NCBI RefSeq assembly: GCF_001510895.1
Contig: NZ_LPWA01000046.1
Coordinates: 1 to 64,000 of the forward strand
Origin: Mesorhizobium loti
GTDB taxonomy: Bacteria; Pseudomonadota; Alphaproteobacteria; Rhizobiales; Rhizobiaceae
Length of the DNA: 64,000 nt
Direction: 5' to 3'
Shown here: in pieces, positions 18,731-29,250 of the stretch
Numbering within the stretch: the first letter of the stretch is position 1
Layout: each line of letters opens with the position of its first letter
Made by a program: the position numbers and the translations under genes
The notes under the pieces: generated by a model
What the model was told of the DNA's origin: nothing
Database searches by the model: none
What the model saw: the letters and a program-made list of their open reading frames with translations, nothing else

Positions 18731-20811
18731 TTATTCCGCCGCCTGCTTGAAGCCGCTCTTGGCCAGCGCCGAGCATTCAGCCATCACGGCCGAGGCCCGC
18801 GCGATCGGGTTGGTCAGATAGAAGTCCTTCACCGGCGAGGTGAACGTGCCCTTGTTCAGCCGTCCGCCGAGCTTCGCCGCCCTGGCGACGTCGTCGGCGG
18901 CGCCGGCCAGAACCTGGTCGATGCGAGCAAGGTGCGGATACTCGCCATAAAGCTTGGCGCGCAGCTGCGCCAGCGAATCGAAGGGCAGCTTCTTGCCGAG
19001 CACATCCGAAAGCGCCCGCAGGATCGCCCAGTCCTCGCGCGCCTCGCCGGGGGCGAAGCCGGCGCGGTTGGTCTGCTGCACACGGCCTTCCGTGTTGACG
19101 TAGGTGCCGGACTTCTCGGTGTAGGCGGCAGCCGGCAGGATGACGTTGGCGCGGTGCGCGCCGGCATCGCCATGCGTGCCGATATAGACGACGAAGGCGC
19201 CGCCGGTCCTGGCCATGTCGATCTCGTCGGCGCCGAGCAGGAACAAAAGATCCGTCTCGCCGAGCATGCCGCCGACATTCTTCCCGCCCTCGCCCGGCAC
19301 GAAGCCGACATCGAGACCGCCGACGCGGCCGGCAGCATTGTGAAGTACCGCGAAGCCGTTCCATTCGGCCGTCACCGCATTGACCGCTGCTGCGAGCTTG
19401 GCCGCCTGGCCGAGCACCGCCGCACCGTCCGGACGCGCCAGCGCACCCTGGCCGACGATGATCAGCGGATGCGTCGCCTTCTTCAGCGCCTCGAAGAACT
19501 TGCCGTTGCCGTCGGCGAGGTCCTTCAAGGACTCCGGGCCGGCGCCGATGAGCTCGTAGTCATAGCGCGTGTCGCCGATCTCGCCAATGACGCCGACCGG
19601 CAGGTTGCCGACGCGCCAGCGCTTGCGGATGCGGGCGTGAGCACTGAGGCCTCGAAGCGCGGATTGGCGCCGATGATCAGCACCGCATCGGCTTGCTCGA
19701 TGCCCTCGATGGTCGGATTGAAGATGTAGCTGGCGCGGCCGAGCGACGGATCGAGCGCGGCGCCATCCTGGCGGCAATCGATGTTCTTGGAGCCGAGCGC
19801 GCCCATCAGAAGCTTGAGCGCATAGATTTCCTCGACCGCTGCGAGGTCGCCTGCGATTGCGCCGATGCGCTCGGGCGCTGTCTCGCCCACCTCGTCCTTG
19901 ATCGCCGCGAAGGCTTCCGCCCAGCTCGCCGGAGCGAGCTTGCCGTTCTTGCGCACATAGGGGCGGTCGAGGCGCTGCGTGCGAAGCCCGTCCCAGATGA
20001 AGCGGGTCTTGTCGGAAATCCATTCCTCGTTCACCGCTTCGTTGACGCGCGGCAGGATGCGCATCACTTCCCGGCCTCTCGAATCGACGCGGATCGCCGA
20101 GCCGACGGCGTCCATCACGTCGATCGATTCCGTCTTGGTCAGCTCCCACGGCCGCGCCTGGAAGGCGAACGGCTTGGAGGTCAGCGCGCCGACCGGGCAG
20201 AGGTCGATGACGTTGCCCTGCAGTTCCGACGTCATCGCCTGTTCGAGATAGGTGGTAATCTCGGCATCCTCGCCGCGGCCAATCAGGCCGAGCTCGGAAA
20301 TGCCGGCGACCTCGGTGGTGAAGCGGACGCAGCGCGTGCAGTGGATGCAGCGGTTCATCACCGTCTTGACCAGCGGGCCGATATACTTGTCTTCGACCGC
20401 GCGCTTGTTCTCGTGATAGCGCGAGGAATCAACGCCGAAGGCCATCGCCTGGTCCTGCAGGTCGCATTCGCCGCCCTGGTCGCAGATCGGGCAATCGAGC
20501 GGATGGTTGATCAGCAGGAACTCCATCACGCCTTCGCGAGCCTTCTTGACCATCGGCGTGTTGGTGAAGATCTCCGGCGGCTCGCCGTTCGGGCCGGGGC
20601 GCAGGTCGCGCACGCCCATGGCGCAGGAGGCCTGCGGCTTGGGCGGACCGCCCTTCACCTCGATCAGGCACATGCGGCAATTGCCGGCGATCGACAGCCG
20701 CTCGTGGAAGCAGAAGCGCGGCACTTCCGCGCCGGCGTCCTCCGCCGCCTGCAGCAGCGTGTAGTGGTCGGGTACCGTAATCTCTTTCCCGTCGACCTTT
20801 AGCTTTGCCAT
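18731..20811 (-). CDS. nuoG: NADH-quinone oxidoreductase subunit G (one-base frame break)
   Basis: NuoG is the large iron-sulfur subunit of the hydrophilic arm. The N-terminus has the ferredoxin-like N1b site ([19 protein letters not shown] and SCAMG), the N5 site with His and three Cys in [19 protein letters not shown], and the N4 site (CIHCTRC with CPVGAL). A degenerate molybdopterin-oxidoreductase domain follows. The frame breaks after [11 protein letters not shown] near 19638, where one base (AA read as A in the coding strand) is missing; the following [16 protein letters not shown] is in the next frame. Repaired length is about 693 residues, the family norm. ATG 20811 is preceded by GAGGCGA. 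Confidence 0.94.
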
Positions 20812-20888
20812 TCGCCTCAAACCCTCGCGGATTTCCCGCAATCTCTCTTTCCGGGCGCGACTGGTGCCGCGCCCGGCATTTCATCTCA

Positions 20889-21568
20889 CTATTTCGCGGC
20901 CAGCGCCGCCGCCTGGGCAGTCCAGTCGTCGCGGCCGATGCGGCCGGCAAGCGACAGGTAGTCCTCGACCCAGGCGATCTCTTCCGACGTCCAGGCCGCG
21001 ATCTGGCCATAGGTCCAGATGCCGAGGCCGTTCAGCACTTTCTCCAGCTTCGGCCCGATGCCCGAGATCGCCTTCAGGTCAGACGGTTTCGCCGGCTTGT
21101 CGATCACCTTGGGCTGCCTGAAATCCTCGGGCATCAGCCCGGTGGCAGCCGCTTCCGCGACCGTGTCGGCGCCTGTTGAGTCGAGCGTCTTCTCGGCTGT
21201 GGTCGCGGCAATGTCGGTCACGTCCCTGGCGAAGGTCTGCGCTTCGGCGATCAGCGTCTCCGTCGCCTTTCGGGCCTTGGAGAAGTTGGCCGCGGCTTCG
21301 GTCTGCGCCTCGAGGTCATCGAAGAACGGCTGGAACATGCGCTGCGAGGCTTCGAGCGCGCCGGTGAACGCGCCCATCCACATGCCGACGGCATGATTGG
21401 CAAGACCGATGCCGAGCGCCGACATCGCCGCCGTGCTCGCCATGGGATGCGCCATCAGGTTGACGGCGCTGGCCATCTCCCTCGGCATCATCTTTGTCAG
21501 GTCCTGGTTCATCTTCTCTAGTTGGTCCAAATAAGGCATCAGCGGGTAGCTATCGAATACGGCGCCAT
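20889..21568 (-). CDS. Helix-hairpin-helix protein of the nuo cluster, paralogous to the NuoE C-terminus
   Basis: Roughly 225 residues. The first half is helical and methionine/alanine rich (LTKMMPREMASAVNLMAHPM), resembling phasin-like helices. The last 70 residues (SDLKAISGIGPKLEKVLNGLGIWTYGQ and following) form a helix-hairpin-helix-type domain that closely matches the C-terminal end of NuoE in this same operon. The start is uncertain: AGGAG lies six bases before ATG 21568, but that ATG reaches the main frame only if one base is restored near 21556 (TT to TTT), giving MAPYFDSYPLMPYLDQ. Without repair a weak TTG at 21626 would be used. Position between nuoF and nuoG suggests an accessory or assembly role in complex I. 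Confidence 0.7.
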
Positions 21569-21644
21569 AGACATCTCCTGGTCGTTTCTTCGTACGCCCC
21601 GCCCCTGCTTTTCCGTTCCCGGGCAATGCCCGTCTTCACAAATT

Positions 21645-22949
21645 CTATTCCGCCGCCACCATCACCGGCTCGACCCGGTGCGCGTTGCGCGAAAACTCAT
21701 CGATACGGCGCTCCACTTCGCCGCGGAAATGCCGCATCAGGCCCTGGATCGGCCAGGCCGCTGCGTCGCCCAGCGCGCAGATCGTGTGACCCTCGACCTG
21801 CTTGGTGACGTCGAGCAGCATGTCGATCTCGCGCTTCTGAGCCTCGCCGCGCACCAGGCGCTCCATCACCCGCCACATCCAGCCGGTGCCTTCGCGGCAC
21901 GGCGTGCACTGGCCGCAGCTTTCATGCTTGTAGAAGTAGGACAGCCTGGCGATCGCCTTCACGACATCGGTCGACTTGTCCATGACGATGACAGCCGCCG
22001 TGCCAAGGCCGGACTTGAGGTCGCGCAGCGCGTCGAAATCCATCGGCGCGTCGATGATCTGCTCCGCCGGCACCAGCGGCACCGAGGCGCCGCCCGGGAT
22101 GACCGCGAGCAGATTGTCCCAGCCGCCGCGGATACCGCCGCAATGCGTCTCGATCAGTTCGCGGAACGGGATCGACATCGCCTCTTCGAATGTGCACGGA
22201 TTGTTGACGTGGCCGGAGACGCAGAACAGCTTCGTGCCGGCATTGTTCGGCCGGCCGAAGGACGAGAACCAGGCAGCGCCCCGGCGCAGGATGGTCGGCG
22301 CCACGGCGATCGATTCGACGTTATTGACCGTGGTCGGGCAGCCGTAAAGGCCGACATTGGCCGGGAAAGGCGGCTTCAGCCGCGGCTGGCCCTTCTTGCC
22401 TTCGAGGCTTTCGAGCAGCGCCGTCTCCTCGCCGCAGATATAGGCACCGGCGCCATGGTGCATGTAGACGTCGAAGTCGTAGCCGGAGGTGTTGTTCTTG
22501 CCGATGAGCTTGGCCGCGTAAGCTTCGTCGATGGCGCGCTGCAGCGCCTCACGCTCGCGGATGAACTCGCCGCGCACATAGATGTAGGCAGCAATCGCGC
22601 CCATGGCGAAACCGGCGACCAGCGCGCCCTCGACCAGCGTGTGCGGATCGTTGCGCAGGATGTCGCGGTCCTTGCAGGTGCCCGGCTCGGATTCGTCGGC
22701 ATTAATGACGAGATAGCTCGGCCGGCCATCGCTCTGCTTGGGCATGAACGACCATTTCAGGCCTGTTGGGAAGCCGGCGCCGCCGCGGCCGCGCAGGCCG
22801 CTTGCCTTCATCTCGTTGACGATCCAGTCGCGCCCCTTGGCGATGAGGCCGGGCGTGTCGTCCCAGATGCCGCGCGCCTGCGCTCCGGCCAGCGACTTGT
22901 CGAAGAGGCCGTAGATGTTGGTGAAGATGCGGTCTTTGTCCTGAAGCAT
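21645..22949 (-). CDS. nuoF: NADH-quinone oxidoreductase subunit F
   Basis: NuoF binds NADH, FMN and the N3 [4Fe-4S] cluster and is the entry point for electrons. The 434-residue product has the glycine-rich nucleotide loop [17 protein letters not shown], the FMN region [45 protein letters not shown], and cluster ligands in [12 protein letters not shown] plus a fourth cysteine in [12 protein letters not shown]. The start at 22949 has GAGGGA upstream. It is intact and lies 10 bases after nuoE. Confidence 0.97.
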   Translation of the reverse strand: MLQDKDRIFTNIYGLFDKSLAGAQARGIWDDTPGLIAKGRDWIVNEMKASGLRGRGGAGFPTGLKWSFMPKQSDGRPSYLVINADESEPGTCKDRDILRNDPHTLVEGALVAGFAMGAIAAYIYVRGEFIREREALQRAIDEAYAAKLIGKNNTSGYDFDVYMHHGAGAYICGEETALLESLEGKKGQPRLKPPFPANVGLYGCPTTVNNVESIAVAPTILRRGAAWFSSFGRPNNAGTKLFCVSGHVNNPCTFEEAMSIPFRELIETHCGGIRGGWDNLLAVIPGGASVPLVPAEQIIDAPMDFDALRDLKSGLGTAAVIVMDKSTDVVKAIARLSYFYKHESCGQCTPCREGTGWMWRVMERLVRGEAQKREIDMLLDVTKQVEGHTICALGDAAAWPIQGLMRHFRGEVERRIDEFSRNAHRVEPVMVAAE

Positions 22950-22959
22950 TGTTCGTCCC

Positions 22960-24267
22960 TCAGACCGGCTTCTTGCCGAAGACGCGGATGTATTCGGCGA
23001 CGCCGCCCTTGGCGAGCGCCTTGGCCTGCTTCACCCAGTCGTCGCGCTCGATGCGGCCGTGGAAGCTGAGATAGCCATCGACCCATTCGCGCTCGGCCTT
23101 CTTCCACGCAGCGACTTGCGCGAAGGTGTAGATGCCGAGCGAATGCAAGGTGCCTTCGATCTTCGGACCGACGCCCGAGATCAGCTTGAGATCGTCGACC
23201 GTTGCCGGGCGCTCGATGCCGGCCGGGCGGCTCTTGTCCTCAAGCGAAGGCTTCCCCGTTTTGGCGACAGGCTGCTTGGTTTCGGGCGACTTGAAGGCCG
23301 AAGCCGGTTCGGCCTTGATCGTCGGCCCGCTGCGCGGCTTCGAAACCCCTTCGACTTCCGGAGAAGCCTGATTGGCATTGGCGGCGGAGTGACGCGGCGC
23401 CCTGACGCTGGCCGCCTTCTCCGTGGCCGGCGAGACTTTCACCGGCGACGGCGTCTTCAATGCCGGGCTGGTTTCAGGCGCATCCGTCTTCGGCTTGCTG
23501 GATTTCGATGGTCCGACCGGAGCCGAGGCCGCCGGCGCGGCAGGCGCCTGCGAGACGACGGCGGCTGGCGCGGCCACCGGAGCAGCAGCGGCGGCCTCTC
23601 TGGCCGCCTTCGCCGCAGCCTTGGCTTCCTTGTCGCGGGTCGATTTCAGAATTGCCTTCTCGCTCTTCAGCGTCGTCAGCCCCGTCGCCGGCTCCGAGCC
23701 CGTGCGGCCGTTCTGCGGACCCGGCTTAACTTCGGCGCCCTTGCCGGCTTCATAGAGATCGATGATCTCGGCCAGCCGTTCCGGCGTCAGGTCCTCAAAA
23801 GTGTCCTTGAAGATCATGACCATCGGCGCGTTGACGCATGCGCCGAGGCATTCGACCTCCTCCCACGACAGCGTGCCCTTGTCATTGGTGTGGAACTGGT
23901 CGTGGTGGATCTTCGAGCGGCACACATCCATCAGCGCTTCCGAGCCGCGCAGCATGCAGGGCGTGGTGCCGCAGACCTGGATATGCGCGCGGGTGCCGAC
24001 GGGATTGAGCTGGTATTGCGTGTAGAAGGTCGCGACCTCGAGGCCGCGGATGCGCGGCATGCCGAGCATGTCGGAGATCGTCTCGATCGCCGCCTTCGTC
24101 ACCCAGCCTTCCTGCTCCTGCGCCAGCATCAGCAACGGGATGATGGCCGACTGCTCGCGACCCTTGGGATATTTGGCGATCCACTGCTTTGCCGCCGCCG
24201 TGTTCGCCTTGTTGAAGGCGAAGGAGGCTGGCTGGACGCTGGCATCTGCAAGACGGCGGACTGACAT
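22960..24267 (-). CDS. nuoE: NADH-quinone oxidoreductase subunit E with long C-terminal extension
   Basis: Residues 1-190 are a normal NuoE: a thioredoxin-like [2Fe-2S] domain with the N1a ligands in CGTTPCM and [11 protein letters not shown] low-complexity linker follows, rich in Ala, Lys, Pro and Ser (about 210-355). The last 75 residues ([27 protein letters not shown] and following) are a helix-hairpin-helix domain like the one in the separate gene between nuoF and nuoG. At 435 residues it is more than twice E. coli NuoE; long NuoE proteins are known in rhizobia. The role of the tail is unknown. The nuoD stop directly abuts the ATG. Confidence 0.93.
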   Translation of the reverse strand: MSVRRLADASVQPASFAFNKANTAAAKQWIAKYPKGREQSAIIPLLMLAQEQEGWVTKAAIETISDMLGMPRIRGLEVATFYTQYQLNPVGTRAHIQVCGTTPCMLRGSEALMDVCRSKIHHDQFHTNDKGTLSWEEVECLGACVNAPMVMIFKDTFEDLTPERLAEIIDLYEAGKGAEVKPGPQNGRTGSEPATGLTTLKSEKAILKSTRDKEAKAAAKAAREAAAAAPVAAPAAVVSQAPAAPAASAPVGPSKSSKPKTDAPETSPALKTPSPVKVSPATEKAASVRAPRHSAANANQASPEVEGVSKPRSGPTIKAEPASAFKSPETKQPVAKTGKPSLEDKSRPAGIERPATVDDLKLISGVGPKIEGTLHSLGIYTFAQVAAWKKAEREWVDGYLSFHGRIERDDWVKQAKALAKGGVAEYIRVFGKKPV

Positions 24268-25458
24268 TTAGCGATCGACCTCACCAAACACGATGTCGAG
24301 GGAGCCAAGCACGGCGGTGACGTCGGCCAGCATGTGGCCGCGGCACAGGAAATCCATGGCCTGAAGATGCGCAAAACCTGGCGCACGCAGCTTGCAGCGG
24401 TACGGCTTGTTGGTGCCGTCGGAGACGAGATAGACGCCGAACTCGCCCTTCGGCGCCTCGACGGCCGCATAGACCTCGCCTGCAGGCACGCGATAGCCCT
24501 CGGTGTAGAGCTTGAAGTGATGGATGAGCGCTTCCATCGAGCGCTTCATCGCCGCGCGCTTCGGCGGCACCACCTTGCCGTCCAGGTTCGAGACCGGACC
24601 CACGCTTTCCTTGCCGAGCAGCAGATCGACGCACTGGCGCATGATCTTCGCCGACTGGCGCATCTCTTCCATGCGCACGAGGTAACGGTCGAAGCAGTCG
24701 CCGTTCTTGCCGATCGGGATATCGAAATCCATCTCGGAATAGCATTCATAGGGCTGCGCCTTGCGCAGATCCCAGGCAGCGCCCGAGCCGCGCACCATCA
24801 CGCCGGAAAAGCCCCAGGCCCAGGCGTCGGCCAGCGACACCGTGCCGATATCGACGTTGCGCTGCTTGAAGATACGGTTGGGCGTGAGCAGCGCATCGAG
24901 ATCGTCGATCGACTTCAGGAACGGGTCGATCCACTTGCCGATGTCCTCGATCAGCTTCTGCGGCAGGTCCTGGTGCACGCCGCCCGGCCGGAAATAGGCC
25001 GCGTGCATGCGCGAGCCGGAGGCGCGCTCATAGAACACCATCAGCTTTTCGCGCTCGACAAAGCCCCAGAGCGGCGGAGTCAGCGCGCCGACGTCCATCG
25101 CCTGCGTCGTCACATTGAGGATGTGCGACATGATGCGGCCCATTTCGGAATAGAGCACGCGGATCAGCTGGCCGCGCTTCGGCACCTCGATGCCGAGCAG
25201 CCGCTCGGCCGCAAGCGCGAAGGCATGCTCCTGGTTCATCGGCGCGCAATAGTCGAGCCGGTCGAGATAAGGCACGGCCTGCAGATAGGTCTTGGCCTCG
25301 ATCAGTTTTTCCGTGCCGCGATGCAAGAGCCCGATGTGCGGATCGACGCGATCGACCACCTCGCCGTCGAGCTCGAGAACCAACCTCAAAACACCATGTG
25401 CTGCAGGGTGTTGAGGCCCAAAGTTAATGTTGAAGTTGCGGACGGAGGTTTCAGCCAT
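24268..25458 (-). CDS. nuoD: NADH-quinone oxidoreductase subunit D
   Basis: NuoD (396 residues) is the 49-kDa hydrogenase-like subunit that forms the quinone site with NuoB. It begins [26 protein letters not shown], with the histidine and tyrosine region at the quinone headgroup, continues [15 protein letters not shown] and [17 protein letters not shown], and ends with the conserved [25 protein letters not shown]. It is separate from nuoC, unlike the fused NuoCD of E. coli. Intact, between nuoC and nuoE. Confidence 0.97.
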   Translation of the reverse strand: MAETSVRNFNINFGPQHPAAHGVLRLVLELDGEVVDRVDPHIGLLHRGTEKLIEAKTYLQAVPYLDRLDYCAPMNQEHAFALAAERLLGIEVPKRGQLIRVLYSEMGRIMSHILNVTTQAMDVGALTPPLWGFVEREKLMVFYERASGSRMHAAYFRPGGVHQDLPQKLIEDIGKWIDPFLKSIDDLDALLTPNRIFKQRNVDIGTVSLADAWAWGFSGVMVRGSGAAWDLRKAQPYECYSEMDFDIPIGKNGDCFDRYLVRMEEMRQSAKIMRQCVDLLLGKESVGPVSNLDGKVVPPKRAAMKRSMEALIHHFKLYTEGYRVPAGEVYAAVEAPKGEFGVYLVSDGTNKPYRCKLRAPGFAHLQAMDFLCRGHMLADVTAVLGSLDIVFGEVDR

Positions 25459-25467
25459 TGTGGCGCC

Positions 25468-26073
25468 TCAATTCGTCTTGGCTTTCTCATCTCCCGGCAG
25501 GACGTAGTCCGTCCCTTCCCAAGGAGAAAGAAAATCGAAATTGCGGAATTCCTGCTTGAGCTCGACCGGCTCGTAGATCACCCGCTTGGCCTCGTCGTCG
25601 TAGCGCACCTCGACGAAGCCGGTCAGCGGGAAATCCTTGCGCAGCGGATGCCCGTCAAAGCCGTAGTCGGTGAGGATACGCCGCAGATCCGGATGGTCGG
25701 AGAACAGCACGCCATAGAGGTCGTAGGTCTCGCGCTCATACCAGTCGGCGCCGGGATAGACGGCAGTCAGCGACGGCACCAGCGTCTCCTCGTCTGCCTG
25801 GACCTTCAGGCGGATGCGGACGTTCTGCTTCGGCGACAACAGGTGGTAGACGACGTCGAAGCGCTTGGCCCGCGACGGATAGTCCGCGCCAGAAATGTCG
25901 ATGATCGAGATGAACTGGCAGCGCGGGTCGTCGCGCAGGAAGGTCGCCACCTCGATCAGATTGCCCGGCTCGACGGAAACCGTCAGCTCGCCATAGGCAA
26001 GCACGGCTTCGCCGATGCGGCCGGAGAGCTTCTCGCCGAGATAGGTGGAGAGTTCGTTCAACGCCAGGGTCAT
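25468..26073 (-). CDS. nuoC: NADH-quinone oxidoreductase subunit C
   Basis: NuoC (201 residues) is the 30-kDa subunit of the peripheral arm. Its signature [40 protein letters not shown] is present in two parts, with [11 protein letters not shown] upstream. ATG 26073 gives [16 protein letters not shown], 4 bases past the nuoB stop. The frame upstream stays open only as an antisense-like shadow of nuoB. Intact. Confidence 0.96.
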   Translation of the reverse strand: MTLALNELSTYLGEKLSGRIGEAVLAYGELTVSVEPGNLIEVATFLRDDPRCQFISIIDISGADYPSRAKRFDVVYHLLSPKQNVRIRLKVQADEETLVPSLTAVYPGADWYERETYDLYGVLFSDHPDLRRILTDYGFDGHPLRKDFPLTGFVEVRYDDEAKRVIYEPVELKQEFRNFDFLSPWEGTDYVLPGDEKAKTN

Positions 26074-26077
26074 AGGC

Positions 26078-26659
26078 TCACCGTTCGATCGTGCCGGTGC
26101 GGCGGATCTTCTTCTGCAACAGAAGAATGCCGTAGAGCAGCGCTTCCGCGCTCGGCGGACAGCCCGGCACATAGATGTCGACCGGCACGATGCGGTCGCA
26201 GCCGCGCACCACCGAATAGGAATAATGGTAGTAGCCGCCGCCATTGGCGCAAGAGCCCATCGAGATGACGTAGCGCGGCTCCGGCATCTGGTCGTAGACC
26301 TTGCGCAGCGCCGGCGCCATCTTGTTGGTCAGCGTGCCGGCGACGATCATGATGTCCGACTGGCGCGGGGACGCGCGCGGCGCAACGCCGAAACGCTCGC
26401 TGTCGTAGCGCGGCATCGAGGTGTGGATCATCTCGACCGCGCAGCAAGCGAGGCCGAAGGTCATGAACATCAGCGAGCCGCTGCGCGCCCACGTGATCAG
26501 CGCTTCGGTCGAGGTGACGAGAAAACCCTTGTCGGCCAGCTCGTTGTTGATTTCGAGGAAGAAGGGATCGTCTTCCCCCACCGGTCTGCCGGTGTTGGGG
26601 TCGATGATGCCCTTGGGCTTCGGCGCGACGAGGGTGCCTGAACTGTCGTTCAATCCCAT
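26078..26659 (-). CDS. nuoB: NADH-quinone oxidoreductase subunit B
   Basis: NuoB (193 residues) holds cluster N2, the last cluster before quinone. Ligands are the adjacent cysteines in [12 protein letters not shown], then [13 protein letters not shown] and [15 protein letters not shown]. The ATG at 26659 overlaps the last codons of nuoA once the nuoA frame is repaired, forming the usual coupled junction. The N-terminal 30 residues are variable and glycine/proline rich, normal for alphaproteobacteria. Confidence 0.96.
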   Translation of the reverse strand: MGLNDSSGTLVAPKPKGIIDPNTGRPVGEDDPFFLEINNELADKGFLVTSTEALITWARSGSLMFMTFGLACCAVEMIHTSMPRYDSERFGVAPRASPRQSDIMIVAGTLTNKMAPALRKVYDQMPEPRYVISMGSCANGGGYYHYSYSVVRGCDRIVPVDIYVPGCPPSAEALLYGILLLQKKIRRTGTIER

Positions 26660-27014
26660 TCCAGCGCTCCTTTTTCCATTCATAGGCAAAGCCGATGGTC
26701 AGCACCGCCAAAAACACCATCATCGACCAGAAGCCGAGCATGCCGACTTTCGAGAAGGACACCGCCCATGGGAACAGGAAGGCGACCTCGAGATCGAAGA
26801 TGATGAACAGGATCGACACCAGGTAGAAGCGGATGTCGAACTTCATGCGGGCGTCGTCGAACGAATTGAACCCGCATTCATAGGCGGAAAGCTTTTCCGG
26901 GTCGGGATTGCGATAGGCCACCAGGAACGGCGCGACGATCAGTGCGAGACCGACGACCATCGCCACGGCGATTAAGAGGACGATGGGCAGGTACGAACTC
27001 AGGAGTGCGCTCAT
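26650..27014 (-). CDS. nuoA: NADH-quinone oxidoreductase subunit A (one-base frame break at the end)
   Basis: NuoA is a three-helix membrane subunit at the junction of the two arms of complex I. It starts [19 protein letters not shown], with the loop [48 protein letters not shown] typical of the family (shown here as the region after residue 30). The frame as given runs on into nuoB. Restoring one base near 26669 (plus-strand CC to CCC) turns the end into WKKGALEWD and a stop at 26650, the standard C-terminus overlapping the nuoB start. AAAGGAAAG lies upstream of ATG 27014. First gene of the operon. Confidence 0.93.
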
Positions 27015-27351
27015 GCGGCGACTTTCCTTTGGCGGGGCCAGTTCACTTTGATTACAGCAACGGACTCTAATGCGGAAGCGTGACAGTTTAACCCGCTGAA
27101 CCGTTTTAAGGGCCCTATGCTGCGACGCGGCGAGGGTTAGCGCAGCGGTTTCGGCGAAGCAAGTCAAACCTTGTTCAAAATCCGGCCCTGGACGCCATAT
27201 CGGAAGAAACTGGTCCGATCCGCTCCTGTTTGATTTCCTTCACTTTTTACTCCACTTTTCTCTCCTGACATAACTCCCGCCATTTGCCTGCTAGCATGGC
27301 CGGAATCACACACTGGAAATCAGGTAAACGGATCGAGGCAAAGGTACCTTG
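27015..27351. other. Divergent intergenic region between nuoA and the YcaQ-like gene
   Basis: This stretch of about 340 bases must hold the promoters of the nuo operon and of the divergent glycosylase gene. On the nuo side TTGACT occurs about 150 bases upstream of nuoA, without a -10 element at good spacing. I see no coding sequence, RNA gene or strong palindrome. Confidence 0.5.
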
Positions 27352-28551
27352 ATGAAGGAAAAAATCTCGCTTCGCATGGCCAGGCGCATCGCGCTCGCCG
27401 CACAGGGCTTCACGGACCCTCGTCCGGGCGGCGAGCCCAACCGCCGGCACCTCGCCCGCGTGCTCTCCCGGACCGGCCTGCTGCAGATCGATTCCGTCAG
27501 CGCGGTGGTGCGCGCCCACTACATGCCGCTCTATTCGCGTCTCGGCCCCTACCCGCTCGCGCTGCTCGACAACGCGGCCGTCTCCCGAAAGCGCGCCGTC
27601 TTCGAATATTGGGCGCATGAGGCGTCATTTCTCCCGGTCGAGACCTGGCCGCTGATGCGCTGGCGCATGCAGCGCGCCGAGCAAGGCGAGGAGATGTATC
27701 TCGGCCTCGCCAAATGGGGCCGCGAGCGCAAGGAGATGATCGACGAGATCTACCGGCAGGTCGCCGAACGCGGGCCGATTGCCGCCTCAGACATCGAAGG
27801 CCACAAGGGCAATGGCGGCTGGTGGGGCTGGAGCGAGGCCAAGCACGCCTTCGAATGGCTGTTCTGGGCCGGACGCATCACCACCGCCTACCGGCGCGGC
27901 TTCGAGCGCTACTACGACCTGCCGGAACGTGTCCTGCCGCAAGCCGTGCTCGACCTGCCCGTGCCCTCGGTCGAGGACGCGCATCGTGAGCTTTTGCGCA
28001 TTTCCGCCCGCGCCCATGGCATCGCCACCTATGGCGACCTGCGCGATTATTTCCGCCTGGCGCCGGGCGACACGAAGGATCGCATCGAGGAACTGGTCGA
28101 GGCGGGCGAGCTGCTGCCGGTAAAGGTCGAAGGCTGGGACAAGACCGCCTATCTGCACAAGGACGCCCGTTTTCCGCGCCGGATCGAGGCGCACGCCCTG
28201 CTCACGCCGTTCGATCCCGTGGTCTTCGAGCGCACGCGCACCGAAAAGCTGTTCGGCTTCCGCTACCGCATCGAAATCTACACGCCGGCCGAAAAGCGCC
28301 AGTATGGCTACTATGTGCTGCCGTTCCTGCTCGGCGACCGGATCGTGGCCCGCGTCGATCTGAGGGCCGACCGCCCTGCCAGTGTGCTGCGTGTCCACGC
28401 CGCCTATGCCGAGGCTGGCGCGCCGCCTGAAACTGCCGCCCGGCTCTTCGACGAGCTCAAGCAGATGCAAGCCTGGCTCGGCCTGGAGCGCATCGAGGTT
28501 ACCCCGGCCGGCGACCTCGGGCCGGCGCTGGCTGACTTAGCGGTGTCGTAG
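27352..28551 (+). CDS. YcaQ/AlkZ-like (HTH_42 family) DNA glycosylase
   Basis: The 399-residue winged-helix protein belongs to the family of E. coli YcaQ, a glycosylase that unhooks DNA interstrand crosslinks and alkylated bases. Early in the protein is GLLQIDSVSAVVRAHYMPLYSRLG; Q45-I-D47 fits the catalytic Q-phi-D motif of the YcaQ branch. Other family segments are EYWAHEASFLP, MRWRM, and LLTPFDPVVFERTRTEKLFGFRYRIEIYTP near 290-320. ATG 27352 is preferred over TTG 27349 because AAAGG sits at normal distance. It stands alone, divergent from nuo; the cob promoter begins right after its stop. Confidence 0.82.
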   Translation: MKEKISLRMARRIALAAQGFTDPRPGGEPNRRHLARVLSRTGLLQIDSVSAVVRAHYMPLYSRLGPYPLALLDNAAVSRKRAVFEYWAHEASFLPVETWPLMRWRMQRAEQGEEMYLGLAKWGRERKEMIDEIYRQVAERGPIAASDIEGHKGNGGWWGWSEAKHAFEWLFWAGRITTAYRRGFERYYDLPERVLPQAVLDLPVPSVEDAHRELLRISARAHGIATYGDLRDYFRLAPGDTKDRIEELVEAGELLPVKVEGWDKTAYLHKDARFPRRIEAHALLTPFDPVVFERTRTEKLFGFRYRIEIYTPAEKRQYGYYVLPFLLGDRIVARVDLRADRPASVLRVHAAYAEAGAPPETAARLFDELKQMQAWLGLERIEVTPAGDLGPALADLAVS

Positions 28552-28558
28552 CCACGCG

Positions 28559-28587
28559 TTGACAGCCCCGTAGCTCTAAGCCTAAAT
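28559..28587 (+). promoter_or_regulatory. Sigma-70 promoter of the cobalamin operon
   Basis: TTGACA (28559-28564) and CTAAAT (28582-28587) are exactly 17 bases apart, a near-consensus promoter. The expected start, about 28594, coincides with the 5' edge of the riboswitch. Confidence 0.7.
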
Positions 28588-28592
28588 CCGCC

Positions 28593-28770
28593 GCAGACGG
28601 TCTCTTCCCGGCAAAGGGAGGAGCGAAGAGGGAATGCGGTGCGGGAAAAACCCAAATCCGCGGCTGTCCCCGCAACTGTAAGCGACGAGCCTTAGCCGAA
28701 AACCACTGGGTGTTCCCGGGAAGGCGGCGCCAAGGCGATGAAGCGCGAGCCAGGAGACCTGCCGTCTGAG
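28593..28770 (+). promoter_or_regulatory. Cobalamin (adenosylcobalamin) riboswitch
   Basis: The closing helix pairs GCAGACGG (28593-28600) with CCGTCTGAG (about 28762-28770). Conserved core pieces are all present: GGGAATGCGGTGC, AATCCGCGGCTGTCCCCGCA with ACTGTAAGCGA, CCACTGGG, GGGAAGGCGGCGCCAAGG, and the B12 box AGCCAGGAGACCTGCC (28749-28763). It precedes the DUF1636-cobW-cobN operon, so high B12 should shut off expression. About 50 bases separate it from the first start codon; the expression platform probably masks that ribosome site. Confidence 0.95.
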
Positions 28771-28819
28771 ACTTTAAGAATCCGATCGCCCGGCGGGTTT
28801 TCCGGGCAAGGAGCCTGGT

Positions 28820-29248
28820 TTGGATCGCAACGGCAGTTTTCCGGCTAATATCGCGGACGTTTCGTCCGGGTCCAACGACGCGCTGGCCGGCGTGACCGTC
28901 ATCGTCTGCTCCTCCTGCCGTGACGAGACCGGTTCGGACGCGCATCCGGGTGCCGGCACCCTCCTTGCAGAAGACACGCGCCGCGCCGCCTCGGGCGAAA
29001 AAATCCGCATCCGTACCGTCGAATGCCTCGGCAATTGCAAGCGTCGGCTCAGCGCCGCGCTGCTGCGCGACGGCTGCTGGAGTTATGTCTTCGGCGACCT
29101 CGAGACGACCAGCGGCGCCGACCTCGTCACCGGCGCAAAGCTCTTTGCGACCTCGACCGACGGCCTCATCCCCTGGCGCGGCCGACCCGATTCTCTCAAG
29201 CGCGGCCTCGTTGCCCGCATCCCTCCCCTCGACATGCTGAAGGACTGA
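28820..29248 (+). CDS. DUF1636 family metal-binding protein
   Basis: The 142-residue protein has a thioredoxin-like [2Fe-2S]-type cysteine pattern: CSSC near residue 31 and ECLGNCKRR near 70, as in DUF1636 proteins that regularly accompany cobW and cobN in alphaproteobacteria. Its function is not proven; a part in cobalt handling or in delivering metal for cobaltochelatase is inferred from position only. Translation starts at TTG 28820, with AAGGAG six bases upstream, inside the region controlled by the B12 riboswitch. It is followed by cobW after 2 bases. Confidence 0.8.
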   Translation: MDRNGSFPANIADVSSGSNDALAGVTVIVCSSCRDETGSDAHPGAGTLLAEDTRRAASGEKIRIRTVECLGNCKRRLSAALLRDGCWSYVFGDLETTSGADLVTGAKLFATSTDGLIPWRGRPDSLKRGLVARIPPLDMLKD

Positions 29249-29250
29249 CA

